Assembly (NCBI RefSeq): GCF_000003815.2 | Contig: NC_049984.1 | Span: forward strand, 2,767,315-2,831,314 | DNA from: Branchiostoma floridae | Lineage: Eukaryota; Chordata; Leptocardii; Amphioxiformes; Branchiostomatidae | Direction: 5' to 3' | DNA length: 64,000 nucleotides | Part shown: in pieces, positions 27,295 through 38,352 of the stretch | Layout of the letters: every line of letters starts with the position of its first letter | Numbering within the stretch: the stretch's first letter is position 1 | Notes under the pieces: model-generated | Databases searched by the model: none | What the model was told of the DNA's origin: nothing | What the model saw: the letters and a program-made list of their open reading frames with translations, nothing else | Made by a program: the position numbers and the translations under genes

Positions 27295-27759
27295 NNNNNN
27301 NNNNNNNNNNNNNNNNNNNNNNNNNNNNNNNNNNNNNNNNNNNNNNNNNNNNNNNNNNNNNNNNNNNNNNNNNNNNNNNNNNNNNNNNNNNNNNNNNNNN
27401 NNNNNNNNNNNNNNNNNNNNNNNNNNNNNNNNNNNNNNNNNNNNNNNNNNNNNNNNNNNNNNNNNNNNNNNNNNNNNNNNNNNNNNNNNNNNNNNNNNNN
27501 NNNNNNNNNNNNNNNNNNNNNNNNNNNNNNNNNNNNNNNNNNNNNNNNNNNNNNNNNNNNNNNNNNNNNNNNNNNNNNNNNNNNNNNNNNNNNNNNNNNN
27601 NNNNNNNNNNNNNNNNNNNNNNNNNNNNNNNNNNNNNNNNNNNNNNNNNNNNNNNNNNNNNNNNNNNNNNNNNNNNNNNNNNNNNNNNNNNNNNNNNNNN
27701 NNNNNNNNNNNNNNNNNNNNNNNNNNNNNNNNNNNNNNNNNNNNNNNNNNNNNNNNNNN
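27295..27759. other. Assembly gap (465 N)
   Basis: Run of 465 N. The right flank is the right end of an AATCTCCAAGCAGATC MITE, so the gap probably contains that repeat. Confidence 0.99.
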
Positions 27760-28539
27760 ATTTGCCACAGCAAGATCTGCTTGGAGATTACTGCACACCA
27801 CCGTCATTCACTCCGTCATAAATAATGTCACCGTTATAACCTTGGCGCCAAAAGTCGCCAAGTGTTGTGTTTTCGGAAGGAAAGAAACTAAGGTCCAGGA
27901 GTAAGAAACTTCCGTCTGTGATTCGATGGTACAGTAGTACAGAAAGCGGTACACTGTCACACATACAGCCAGTGACAAACAGTCGCCATATGTCCAACTT
28001 GTTTTGTATGCGGTCCACAGAGGCCAATACACAATGGGGTACAGCGTGGTTCTCACGGTGTCGCTGGCCAGGCATTCCAACACGCGCTCGCACCGGGCAG
28101 AACGTAAAGTACTAGTACCCTCCTATTAAATATCTAGCTGAAGGTTCGTCTCCGCACCATTTAGGACACTCGTTTGGCAAGACCATCAAGCGAAACGCGC
28201 GTGGGTTGCTTCTTGTTTTGTTTCGGGTCTGTTGTGACATTTGGAAGAGAGTGTAGCGACTGCAGTAATGTAAACTTGCACATGTACGTGTAAACCCAAG
28301 CGTATAGAGAGAACTCAACACTTCCGAACTGCCGTAAAAAATCAAGGGGCTATGTTATAGTATGTACATGTGGTGGTGTGTGTGGCTTTTCTTCTTTCTT
28401 GCTTACGGTGTTTGTCAGGTTTACCGTCCCGTGGGAGCGATCATTCTCTCTCCCCACCTATAATTGGTGCCTTTATAATTGAATCCAGTCGTTCCGTACA
28501 TCGTTATAGTAACACGTCTGCAAACTTTCTCCCCTCCTA

Positions 28540-29268
28540 CGGCTACAGGTAAAAAAACCTTGGAGCGAGACTTGAGAAGTGCCACTCAAGATTTGCACCT
28601 GTCGAGCTAAGGTGTCTCGTTTCTCCGCCCCGGGGCACCTGTCTGACTCCGCTCGGGCGCACAGGTGGTACCGATCCGCCAAGGATTCCCCCGCGCCGCG
28701 GCGGCGCGCGCACGGGCTGGCCTCGGGGCGCGCCCGCAGGAATCCGCTCGGCATTCCGCGCGCGGTGCGCCCGCCAAATGTCGCCCTTCCTCACCCCCAT
28801 AAACTGCCGCGTCACTTTGAACCTTCCATCCCTCATTTCGCCAAAGACCTCCTTGATGCCACTTGAGGTTCGGAAAATAAATAAAAGACTTGTTACGGCT
28901 GGAAGCGCTGAGAAAAAAAAACGATCATTACACCTGTAAAAGCCATCTGATTGGCTACAGTGACATCGTTACGTAGCTGGGGCTTCCCAGCATGAAACCT
29001 GGACTCTGATTGGTCGGAGGGAGGCGTGACTGGGCTATGATTGGCTGCGGGTAGGCACAAGTGTTTAATTTAAATCCACCTGACACCCGCTGGCCGTCAG
29101 TCGGCCACTTGCTCCTGGCATGCGAAGACACGCGAGAAAGTGAAGTGACATCTCGCTACAGCCACCGGACAAGTTTGGTCTCCCCACCGCACTGGAAGAA
29201 AACAAACTCTCACGGCCACGTTCGGCGCCAGTTTCTCCCGCGTTGTACTCCACTCTCACACGGAAACC
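28540..29268 (+). promoter_or_regulatory. Snail promoter and 5'UTR
   Basis: Three inverted CCAAT boxes (ATTGG at 28950-28954, 29009-29013 and 29040-29044) lead to an AT-rich TTTAATTTAAA at about 29063-29073, a plausible TATA substitute. Transcription probably starts near 29095. CACCTG/CAGGTG E-boxes lie at 28596, 28636, 28662, 28931 and 29077. CACCTG is the target sequence of Snail proteins, so autoregulation is possible. The upstream 28600-28780 stretch is very CG-rich. The start-codon context is strong (A at -3). Confidence 0.7.
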
Positions 29269-29338
29269 ATGCCGCGGTCTTTCCTTATCAAGAAGAAGCT
29301 GCATCATGCCGCCAAGAAGCCACGTTTCGACGACTCAG
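29269..29338 (+). CDS. snail: Snail exon 1, SNAG repressor motif
   Basis: 70 nt encoding MPRSFLIKKK, the SNAG motif that recruits corepressors such as LSD1-CoREST and HDACs, then a basic stretch ending RFDDS plus one base. The donor is CAG|GTGAGA. The phase-1 junction to exon 2 gives a Val codon. An intron just after the SNAG segment is also the position of the first intron in vertebrate Snail genes. Confidence 0.96.
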
Positions 29339-30404
29339 GTGAGAACAGTTCTTGAGAAGTTTGACGTGTTTTTGTAGCAGGTTGATAGTTTTCGCGCCAC
29401 ACGACCTGGGCTGTAAGGGTCCTCGCCGAGTCTTGGGTCTGCTCACGGTACACGTCTTCGCCTCGCCCTCTTGAGTCTAAGAAGGGGGGAACAAACGGAG
29501 GGTAAGACAGCGAAGCGAGAGTTTGGAGTGGCGCTAATCCCTCTCCCATGTGAAGTAATGTGGCCGTGTGTTGTTGTTACCAGCTCTGTAGTATGTAACG
29601 TGGTCTTCCGGCCTTCCGCACCGGCCGCTTTTGTACGGCCTGTCCGCGGCCTCGGACAACCCACCCCGGGGTAAACTCCTGCCTGACAAGGTTTATGTTC
29701 TGTCCAAAATGTAGCACCCAAACCACGATGTATCCGTTCAGAATTCTACACCTGCTTTTTGTTGAAAAAGCTGGTGGGAAAGTTGATAGAATTTGTTTAG
29801 TCCGCCTCGCCAGCTGTGCGGGAAATTTTTGACAGGATGCCGACACATTTCCGGCGGTGTGATTTGTTTAGTATCTGTTTGTGGCGGCCACAAACGACGC
29901 GAACAGCACGTGTTGTTGTTTTTGTTATGTTTCTTATTTCTTTCAATTCTTCTCCTTCCCAGACTTTCGCCCTGGAGCAAGTCTTGATCTCGTTTTATCC
30001 GTAATTTCGTCAGAACTTTCGGTAATTACCGCCCGCGCCCTGTACAACAGAAGAGCGCTTGTTGCCTAACTCTGCTACGGGGGTGTCGGAGGGGGTGGGC
30101 CATTCGTAGGACTGAATCGCGTAAACTTTACAAGTCTTTTCAGATTACTTTTGGCATTCGCAACCAGATGTTAATGAAATCAACGTTCTAAGCTCGCGCT
30201 TGGAATTTACTATGGGAAGCCCTGTGAAGAAAATTCGATCACTTTTTGACTGTTCTTTGCCGTGTTTCGTCTTCGCTGTTATGCGACGGGCGACACGAAA
30301 CAGATAACTGTCCTGTCTTTGACCACTGCCATCACTCAGAATGAATACTAATGTTCACTCAGAATGAATACTAATGTACGACTTTTTATGTTTTCGCCCT
30401 GCAG
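29339..30404 (+). other. Snail intron
   Basis: 1,066-bp GT-AG intron with no ORF of note. It holds a 9-bp-arm palindrome GTTTGTGGC/GCCACAAAC at 29877-29895, and a duplicated tcactcagaatgaatactaa text just before the acceptor (about 30333-30375). Confidence 0.9.
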
Positions 30405-31096
30405 TGATCAAACCGTTCCCGGAGCTGGCTACCATCGAGCCGGGGCTGGTGGTCCCCCCGCCCGCTGTCTGGCCCGTCCCGCTCTGCTACCCTCCCGACG
30501 CCGTGATGGAGCTGGGCGGCCTCCCGCCCCTACCGCTCTCCCCGGAGCCGCCGGCACGGGCCTCCCCGCCCCTACCGATGGAGGCCGAGCTGCCCGGCGG
30601 GGAGACCCACCACGACAAGCCGATGAAGAAGCGGACGCCGTCCGGTGGAAGTGGTGACCAGTCCCGTTACCAGTGCCCGCAGTGCGCCAAGTCGTACTCC
30701 ACCTACAGCGGACTGACCAAGCACAAGCAGTTCCACTGCGTCACGCAGAGCAAGAAGGCCTTCAACTGCAAGTACTGCGACAAGGTGTACGTCTCCTTAG
30801 GAGCGCTGAAGATGCACATCCGCACGCACACGCTGCCCTGCAAGTGTAAGATCTGCGGCAAGGCGTTCTCTCGACCGTGGCTCCTCCAGGGGCACGTACG
30901 GACACACACGGGGGAGAAGCCGTTCGCATGCCCGCACTGCAGCCGAGCCTTCGCCGACCGCTCCAACCTTCGCGCACACCTCCAGACGCACAGCGACATC
31001 AAGAAGTACAGCTGTAAGAACTGTTCCAAGACGTTCTCCAGAATGTCCCTCCTCACGAAACACGAAGAAGCCGGCTGCTGTCTTCCCAACCACTAG
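30405..31096 (+). CDS. snail: Snail exon 2, five zinc fingers
   Basis: 692 nt; with exon 1 it gives a 253-residue nuclear transcription factor. Residues 24-90 are proline-rich and poorly conserved. Five fingers follow at about 112-135, 143-165, 169-191, 197-219 and 225-248. Fingers 1-4 are C2H2 and finger 5 is C2HC (H-EEAG-C), as in the Snail family. The finger text ([59 protein letters not shown]) is diagnostic of Snail/Slug. The family binds CACCTG and represses E-cadherin-type genes during mesoderm and neural-crest-like development. The acceptor is cgccctgcag. No intron splits the fingers, unlike vertebrate Snail genes. The exon is CG-rich compared with its AT-rich surroundings. Confidence 0.97.
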
Positions 31097-32225
31097 CAGA
31101 GACTTTCGGATGTGTATATGAACTTTGTGTACAGAGAGAAAACATAAGACTTTGTGAGAAAAGAAAACAGGACCAGAGGAGTTCTGAAACTTTATGTTTA
31201 GTTGAATCCTACGATCAGGAACTTTGCTATCGCGCAAAAGTGCCAGGAATACTGACAGAACTTTGTGGTTTATTTGTTATTATTTATGACGTACCGTGGA
31301 CACGGTATTCTACTTGTTTTGATTCCTCTGTTGGTGGAATATGCCCAACCCAACCGCCAAGATCAGTCGTTTCCGTTTCCAGATGTTCCGGTCCGATTTG
31401 GTTGGATCCGTTCCGGCTTTTACACCCACCTACCCAGACGGTAAAGATAATTACATACACAGTTTCCACATCTGGTAGAAAGTAGTAGGTAGATAGATAT
31501 TTCCGAAATGTACTGCTGTTTTTCTGACTTGTTTTCAGTATCGCTTTGTAAGACCAACACCACGGGGTGCTTTTACCATTATGCAGCCGACATGCCAACA
31601 CAGCTTGTTCAACCCTTTCACACGACCCTGAGTAAAACGAACTGTAAAAGTGATTTGAACGTTTCCGTTGTTGCGGGTATATCCATAACCATATCGTGTA
31701 GGCGTGTTTGGGTTCCTTGTTGCCGAGACGCGCCGAGAAAATGTAAATATTCCCACTGACATCAGATTTCCGCGCCCGCCGATATGTTTAGAAATGTTGA
31801 ACACTGGCCCAGATGTGGAACCCCGACCCCGGGTCATGGTAGCCTCGATTTCCAGGCTTCTTGTAGGGTAGCCGAAACAAGCAGTCAGCCGATTCAGGAT
31901 CAGCCGAAATAGTCTCGTATTTCGTACGAAATGTAATTTTTTTTGTGACTTTTTGAAACCTTGAGTCAGAGTGTGTATTCGGCTGACTGCTTTTCGTTGC
32001 CTTTCAAAAAGACTGGGGCTCGAGGCTACCTATAGTGCAACGGAAACATGATTTACTTGTTGATGTCTTGTTTATTATTTCAAAGTTGAGTTATTTATAA
32101 CTTTGTATATTTCTGTACAGATTTTTACCAGAGATAACGCCCTATGTTCAGGAAAGAGAGAGATGTTATGTTTCTATTATTGAGTAACAATGCTTTTGTT
32201 GTGGAATAAAAGCGCTTGTTCCTAA
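31097..32225 (+). promoter_or_regulatory. Snail 3'UTR and polyadenylation signal
   Basis: Ends with AATAAA at 32205-32210, so cleavage is expected near 32225. It contains a perfect Pumilio-type element TGTAAATA (31742-31749) and ATTTA-rich stretches (about 31270-31290 and 32065-32100), both typical of rapidly turned-over developmental mRNAs. A MITE (31838-32030) sits inside it. Confidence 0.75.
31838..32030. mobile_element. MITE in the Snail 3'UTR
   Basis: Ends GGTAGCCTCGA and TCGAGGCTACC with inner AAGCAGTCAGCCGA and TCGGCTGACTGCTT, giving an imperfect inverted repeat of about 70 bp per arm. As RNA it would fold into a long hairpin in the mature message. No target duplication could be fixed. 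Confidence 0.85.
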
Positions 32226-33157
32226 CGATATTTCTGTCTGAAAGACCATCTGTTGTCACTCCGTATATCTATGTTTCTCCGCACTCTACAAGCAAATGTT
32301 GATAGGGGAAGTTGTGACTTTCTTATCATATTCTTTCCCCAACAACATCTGCTCGTAGAAAACTTCTCCGTACTAGCCTTTAGACAGATCAAGGACGTTA
32401 TATACGTCCTTCGGCAGATGTATGGATTCAGGTGTAGCTTTTGTCCGTCGGTTATAGATTGGTGCGTTTTTCATTATGCAAAAATTGTATGCCTCGCATA
32501 AAAAGCGAAGCGACGTAAACAGAAACTCCCTGAAGCCATGTAGTGTGTGTACTGTACATTTATCTTCTTGTAACCCTAGTAGTAACTGCGGAAATACGGG
32601 GGTTGTACAGGCCTGCAGTTGCCTTCTTTCTAGAAGATGGTATACAGGTTACTCTATTATCTATACCCTTCTGAATCTGAGGGTTGGGAAGTAGAAGTAA
32701 CTGGCTACTGGCCACAAGAGTAGAAGGTAGAATAATTTGCCGGGGAGACTACACGGAACTATCGTAAAGAAATATTTTCGGAATTGACTGCGTTGTCCTA
32801 GAGTGATCGAACACTAGTCCAGGTTTTACCAAGAACTTAAACTAATAACGTCCTTGGTTTTAGATCTACCATTGCATAATCAAAGCTGGCCCCATCGGCA
32901 TGTGTCCAGTCAAACGGAAATTTTAATGAAAACACGGGTGACATGTTAATTGGAACACGATGGCCTGATCCAGGACGGACCGCCTGGAATGCGTATCTCC
33001 CACTTGTATCTGTTTACAAATTAGGTTTTATTGAAAGCAGAGAGGAAACAATCACGAAACGATCTGAAAACATGACAGAGGACCCACTTGTGCATAGTGC
33101 AGATGTAGAGTCAAAACAGGAAAAGATGAATGAAGTAATCTCCAAGCAGAGCCTACA
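32226..33157. other. Spacer, nothing recognised
   Basis: AT-rich sequence downstream of Snail with no ORF above about 80 codons that resembles a protein and no clear repeat. Confidence 0.6.
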
Positions 33158-33658
33158 ATGACAATGATCTTTATTTGCATGACCTTGCCCATATGGGCTA
33201 AATGCAGTAGTTACATAAAACTTTGCTGTAAAGAATCTTTACAGTGGCAGTGGGAGAGACAGAACAACTAAGGCTATGCTACACTATAAGTACATCTATC
33301 GTTTACAAAATAGTCAAATATGTAATGCTATACTATTCTACAATTTACATGTCTCTTTTCTCTTCTTGAAACAAGTGTATATGAATTCACAGAGTTTTTG
33401 CAGTACAATGTTGTCAGATGATTTCATTATGTATACAAAAAGCTCATCTTTTACTAACTGTTTAGCTCGTGTATCAAAATTCAGGGCATTAATAAAAGAA
33501 TTACGTATATCACTATATAACTCACATTCCAATACAAAATGAACTTCATTTTCAATATCTTTGGCGTTACAAAGTGTACAATGGCATAAAATAGTATCAG
33601 ACTGGCCAAGGAGTGTAGTCAGCCAAGACGTGTCCATTTGCCATGTAGCCAAACACAC
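33158..33658 (-). pseudogene. Non-LTR retrotransposon relic, C-terminal Cys/His segment
   Basis: The minus strand reads CHCTLCNAKDIENEVHFVLE, then CELYSDIR, the CxxC...E(D/N)E.HF...C..Y..R signature at the end of many non-LTR ORF2 proteins. The frame is open for about 106 codons. The flank at 33158-33200 (ctttatttgcatgaccttgc) resembles 11371-11430 and is probably the element's 3' end. Confidence 0.75.
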
Positions 33659-33659
33659 T

Positions 33660-33735
33660 CCTAGGCTGGCTTCACTCCTCTGCCAGCTTTTGATACTATC
33701 TTATGCTACCGTAGGATCTGCTTGGAGATTAGAAT
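33660..33735. mobile_element. AATCTCCAAGCAGATC MITE, right end
   Basis: Matches the right half of 26464-26607 (ccagcttttgatactatctt...aggatctgcttggagatta). The left half is missing and abuts the retrotransposon relic. Confidence 0.8.
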
Positions 33736-34362
33736 GAAGAACTTAATTGTGCACTCTTGCCCAACTGAACTTAGCACAGGTCACACCAAAGTAATCGTAA
33801 TCTAGCATATACTGCAGGTTCACCTTCTTACCTTCCTACTTCTATGATTAAATGTGGGATTAAAACACATGAGGGTCGAATCTAATTGAAATTTTTCTGT
33901 TCTACTTTATATCAAACTAAAATAGGATATCCCTATCAATAGCATACATAACGTTAGTACAGTCTATTATGAAATGCACTTCGTCTTCTAAAGACCAATT
34001 GGCGGATTCTTAACTCGAGGGGAGTGCGGTTATAACAAAGGACATCTTGAATTATGACGTGTGTTTGTTATTGTACATCGGGTTTCTAACAAGGTCACGC
34101 ACACAGAGAAACACACACACCAATGCTTTCCTGTGGACAGACTTTGTGGTGGCCTTCCTCAGTACAAATCTGTGGTTTCCGCCTGCCCTCGTCTTAAGAC
34201 GGACGACTTAAGGAATTGTTAAGACGTGTGAGGGCGGGGGACCTTGACCTTGTAATCCCGGCTTGGTCAAAGTCAACAAGACAAACACGAGAGACGGGAG
34301 AGGCGAGAGTGACTCACCGCCGCCCCGCCCAGTCCACCTGCGGAAGTGGGGGTTCTACTAGC

Positions 34363-34734
34363 TACTCTCCAAGCAGAGGTTAGGCTCCGGCTGTGTTTTT
34401 AACGTTTTTTTAGGCAGAGGTTAGGCTTCAATTTGTTCTTGCGGGCTTTCTATTCTTTATCTTTTCTGGTGCATATTGGTGTAATTAAAGACAAGCTGAT
34501 AAAACAGAAAAGTCGACAAATAAGCCTAAGAAGACCAGCCGGAGCCCAACCTCTGCTTGGAGAATAAGATTCTACAACCTACTCTCCAAGCAGAGGTTGG
34601 GCTCCGGCTGGTCTTCTTAGGCTTATTTGTCGACTTTTCTGTTTTATCAGCTTGTCTTTAATTACACCAATATGCACAAGAAAAGATAAAGAATAGAAAG
34701 CCCGCAAGAACAAATTGAAGCCTAACCTCTGCCT
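34363..34734. mobile_element. CTCCAAGCAGAGG MITEs forming a 152-bp inverted repeat
   Basis: 34412-34563 and 34583-34734 are inverted copies, nearly perfect (at least one mismatch), with a 19-nt spacer. Each arm carries CTCCAAGCAGAGGTTGGGCT at the centre side. A partial third copy starts at 34367. The whole is a large cruciform-capable palindrome; no ORF. Confidence 0.92.
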
Positions 34735-35140
34735 ATTAGTCTGTTATCTTGGTATTTTCAAGGCACAACAGTAGAGTCTTTTATTTATTTGTAATAAAGG
34801 GCATAGAACTACACAATAATGATAATAGGGTCTTTTCTTAGGCTCTAAGTAGTTGTGTCACTTTGACTTGTTTTATTTTTTCGTCTTCTATGAGTGCGTT
34901 TTCTGTGGCGCATTTGCCTGAAGCGAACAGGTAGACCCGAGTGAACTTAAAGCAGATGTTGGGGTGAAAGTTTATATCGTTTTCTGACGACCGGCCTTGT
35001 TCGACACAGTCACCCAGAAACGAGTTAAAGCCACAGACTCTGATGGGCGATTTTCAATCATTTTGCTTTCCAATGTATGTAACGTTATAGTCTAGCCCGC
35101 AGCAACCTACTAGTATTTGATCAGTAAGGGAAGTGTGATA

Positions 35141-35332
35141 CTCTCCAAGCAGAGGTTAGGCTCCGGCTGTTTGTTTATGTTTTTACCGGGCTTTCTATTT
35201 TGTATTGTAGCTTGTATTGTCAAAACCTAACTATATAATATAGAAAGACCCACAAAACAATCTAACTAAAAACTAAGACTAAAAGACTAAAAACGTCAAA
35301 AACAGCCGGAGCCTAACCTCTGCTTGGAAAGT
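35141..35332. mobile_element. CTCCAAGCAGAGG-family MITE
   Basis: Ends CTCTCCAAGCAGAGGTTAGG and CCTAACCTCTGCTTGGAAAG, about 190 bp, flanked by TA-like bases. The TA flank and lack of ORF suggest a Tc1/mariner-type MITE. Confidence 0.88.
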
Positions 35333-35640
35333 AGAACTATGGTAGTTTGTGACCGGAAAGTCCAAATTGATCTTTGGTTGGAAGGTGGGTGTTTTGTTGT
35401 GTTGTTCTTGTTCGGAGGACTTTGAATTGAAAAGGGGGAGCGGTGGCCGCCAAATGTCACGGAGTGGGTGGGTGTTTATTAGCGAAACCGCAGAATTCCG
35501 AACGGGTGAAACGTCGAGATGATAAGTAAACGTTATGGAGGCATATTTGTTTGCACAAGAGTAGGGCCACTAGACTAAGAGTAGAAGAAAACAAAAATGG
35601 ACTAAAAAATCTCTACGCCTTCACGGTTCTTCGTCTCACT

Positions 35641-35759
35641 AGTCTCCAAGCAGAGGTTCGGCTCCGTCTGTTTTTTCGCGTGTTTTCAGCGTTTTTATTG
35701 GGTCTTCTATTTTGTCCCATTTTGTTCATGTCCGTCGGCCAAACGTCTGCTCGGAGAGT
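35641..35759. mobile_element. CTCCAAGCAGAGG-family MITE, short copy
   Basis: Ends gtctccaagcagaggttcgg and aaacgtctgctcggagagta. The interior has shrunk to about 80 bp. Confidence 0.8.
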
Positions 35760-35898
35760 AAGCCATACCACCTTTGATGACGATCCTCGGGCACAATCAT
35801 TGCAGATGTCGTGTGCGGGGGGGTTTGGCTCTAAACATTTTCTTATCAGTTGTCACCTCACACTACTCTAACTTTACTCTACTTTTGATACTCTTAGT

Positions 35899-36041
35899 CT
35901 CTACTCTACTCTACTCTACTCTACTCTACTCTACTCTACTCTACTCTACTCTACTCTACTCTACTCTACTCTACTCTACTCTACTCTACTCTACCTCTAC
36001 TCTACTCTACTCTACTCTACTCTACTCTACTCTACTCTACT
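35899..36041. repeat. (TCTAC)n array 1
   Basis: About 28 pentamers, near perfect, with one interruption at 35993. Translates as a meaningless STLLY repeat. Confidence 0.98.
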
Positions 36042-36117
36042 GGCGCATCCCCGTCTTGTAATTAGCCTACGAAAGGGTATGTCACCCCGTAAGGGGCGGT
36101 ATAACCCCGTCGTGTGT

Positions 36118-36137
36118 AGACATGTGCGAACATGTCT
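36118..36137. promoter_or_regulatory. p53-family-like response element
   Basis: AGACATGTGCGAACATGTCT fits two abutting RRRCWWGYYY half-sites with one mismatch (G at position 9), within an 11-bp-arm palindrome (36115-36140). Function is inferred from motif only. Confidence 0.35.
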
Positions 36138-36167
36138 ACATTTGATCACGTCGACCGATGATGATGA

Positions 36168-36295
36168 CTCTACTCTACTCTACTCTACTCTACTCTACTC
36201 TACTCTACTCTACTCTACTCTACTCTACTCTACTCTACTCTACTCTACTCTACTCTACTCTACTCTACTCTACTCTACTCTACTCTACTCTACTC
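36168..36295. repeat. (TCTAC)n array 2
   Basis: About 25 pentamers in the same orientation, separated from array 1 by 126 bp of unique sequence holding a p53-like palindrome. Confidence 0.98.
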
Positions 36296-36930
36296 ATAGT
36301 AATACTGTGGAGACTCTGTTTAAACGAGACAAAACGACCAAACTTTGAGCATGCACAATCTTTCTACGTCTGCTTGAACTTGAAGATAAAGGTGCCAGCA
36401 CGTAGAGGCAGGGGAAGTGACAGGTGAAAACGTGCCCGCCGACTTCCCGGGCTGAGGCCGCGGGTCAGGATGTAAACATGACTGTGAACTTGAGCCCACT
36501 GTCGGTAGTGTACTGTCTAGATTAGGTCATCTTCCCTTCCACACACGTACGACTCCGACGGTATGCTGTGTTCTTCGCGTCTCACGGTGTTGGACTCGTC
36601 GTTATGATTGATAAGGGCCTGAAATACAGTGTATGACGTTGATACAAGGAGTACAAATTATGTACATGCGCAGAGATATGCAATTACACATCTTTCATAA
36701 TCTTCAAATTTTTGTTTTCCAATGATAGGAGGTGCATGAATGATCATATACAACGTCGATATGAGAAAATAACGCATACAATTTTCACAAATATTTGCAC
36801 TGTTGATACATGAATCTAACATTAGTTTAATAAAACATGATACAAAATACAAACTCTGGATGTGATAGACAAGAGAGCACCGAAGACAAGAGAGAGACAT
36901 TACGCCGTATTAAGTGCGGGATACTTCCCG

Positions 36931-37235
36931 AGTAGCCTCTACCAGGCTCCGTGGATCACTGGTCAAATAGTAAAAATGGGACAACTAGATGGAATAGTAC
37001 TAGTACGCTATGTATGAGAGTCGGCAGGCGTCCAATATCCACTACAGTAAATAGATTTATGTTCACGGTTTTCAAGGTGGCCACTTCACCGCGAACTTAA
37101 AACCACCGCGAACACTTTATCCATTGTGTTATGTGGCTACAGTCTGTGGCGCTACCGCGAACTTAAAACCACATACTTAAATGTATTTTAATAAAAGTAT
37201 TTCCCAACGCTCCGCGGAGCCTGGAAGCCTGGTAG
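36931..37235. mobile_element. TAGCCTCTACCAGG-family MITE with inner insertion
   Basis: Ends tagcctctaccaggctccgt and ggagcctggaagcctggtag. The middle (37045-37185) holds a TTCGCGGT-type MITE related to 11438-11628, so this is a nested pair. Confidence 0.75.
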
Positions 37236-37699
37236 AGGCTACTTCCCTGGCCGGTTGTCAGCTGGTGTGGCGGACCGGCGGTTTCCTGTAGATAGGGACC
37301 TGGGGTGACATCAGGACACATCAAGGGCGCCGACACCACCCGGGTTGTTTACCATATGGGGTCATGCAGGAGGCTCATCACTTTATAATTGGAAAATCAT
37401 TTGCCAAATTTTTAGGACAATCACCAGAAATCCCACCCTATGTGCCGTGTTACATATGAGCCCAGAGATATGAGCCTATCAACAAACAGGAGCTCCCATA
37501 TTTTGAGGGAGCGAGTATGGGAACACTAGCTGGTGAACTAGATAGGAGATGGGTTATAGGATGGCAGCTAGGCATTACATAATGAATTTATAATGATTCA
37601 TATAGGCAGCTCGGGACAGTTAGGGATCAAGCTACTTATTTATGTATCATTACACCTTAGCACGGCTGAAGTTTATGCCTACGAGTTTATCCGAGTTCT

Positions 37700-37955
37700 G
37701 GATCTAGTCTCTACCAGACTGACTACGCTAGCTGTTATAGCAAGGAGCTCCTTCGTGGTTATAGGGAGAATATTTGCCAGGGAGGGTTTGCTACATCTAC
37801 ATAAGAATTATCCCCCAAAGGGGCTACCAACGGAGTTGGCCGTGGGGGGACATTAACTTCAGCGTTAACTGACGCCCCTGACCAATTTTCCGGGATTTTT
37901 TGCCGAATTCTACGATCCTCGCACTCCCGTAGAGAGGCCTGGTGGAGGCAAGTTT
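37700..37955. mobile_element. Element with TCTACCAGACTGACTACGCT end
   Basis: Shares its left end, the tttgccagggagggttt stretch and the tctacgatcc...ggcctggtggaggc right end with 53937-54130 and 61530-61742. No ORF. Confidence 0.75.
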
Positions 37956-38156
37956 GGACCCGAGGTACAGGTGGTTTCATGGCTGAGAAAGTTGTTAGTC
38001 ACATCCTTCAGACGTTTCACATTCTTCTGTTTCTTTCTTCACGTCTGGACGACAGGTGAGTCTTACACCTGCCGTCAGGGGATGACGTGTCGTCTTTGTC
38101 CGTTCTAGACAGGACATAAACATGGGACTATTTCTTCTTACTGTGTTGGGCTAGTC

Positions 38157-38352
38157 TAGCCTCCATAGCAGGCTCTCTGGGTGTTTTTTCGTCGTAATAC
38201 ACTTTTGCTGACCATCTCTTTTTGTACTGGATCGTTTGTGCTGCCTTACTGCTTTGCTACATTTTAGTCTTATTATCATTACTGAAAAAATATCATTACT
38301 GAAAAAAGGGACGGGACCAAAAACGAAAAAGGGCCCAGAGAGTCTGCTATGC
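38157..38352. mobile_element. MITE, AGCAGGCTCTCTGG ends
   Basis: Left tagcctccatagcaggctct, right cccagagagtctgctatgc; about 200 bp. A sister copy is at 39055-39373. Confidence 0.85.

Larger units (their letters stand above)
22380..28540. other. Spacer between RECQL4 and Snail, no gene recognised
   Basis: No ORF with a recognisable domain on either strand. It contains MITEs (25404-25520, 26464-26607, 27760-27797), a 465-N gap and short AACCTCC foldbacks. Exons of an unknown gene cannot be excluded. Confidence 0.6.

Noticed and set aside
28473-28866. Overlapping ORFs of about 95 codons upstream of Snail
   Set aside because: Open by CG richness in the promoter; no domain, splice continuity or family similarity seen.
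30703-31237. Antisense ORFs across Snail exon 2
   Set aside because: Shadows of the zinc-finger coding sequence, open because of CG-rich codons.
35774-36427. ORFs made of repeated STLLY
   Set aside because: Direct translation of the TCTAC pentamer arrays.
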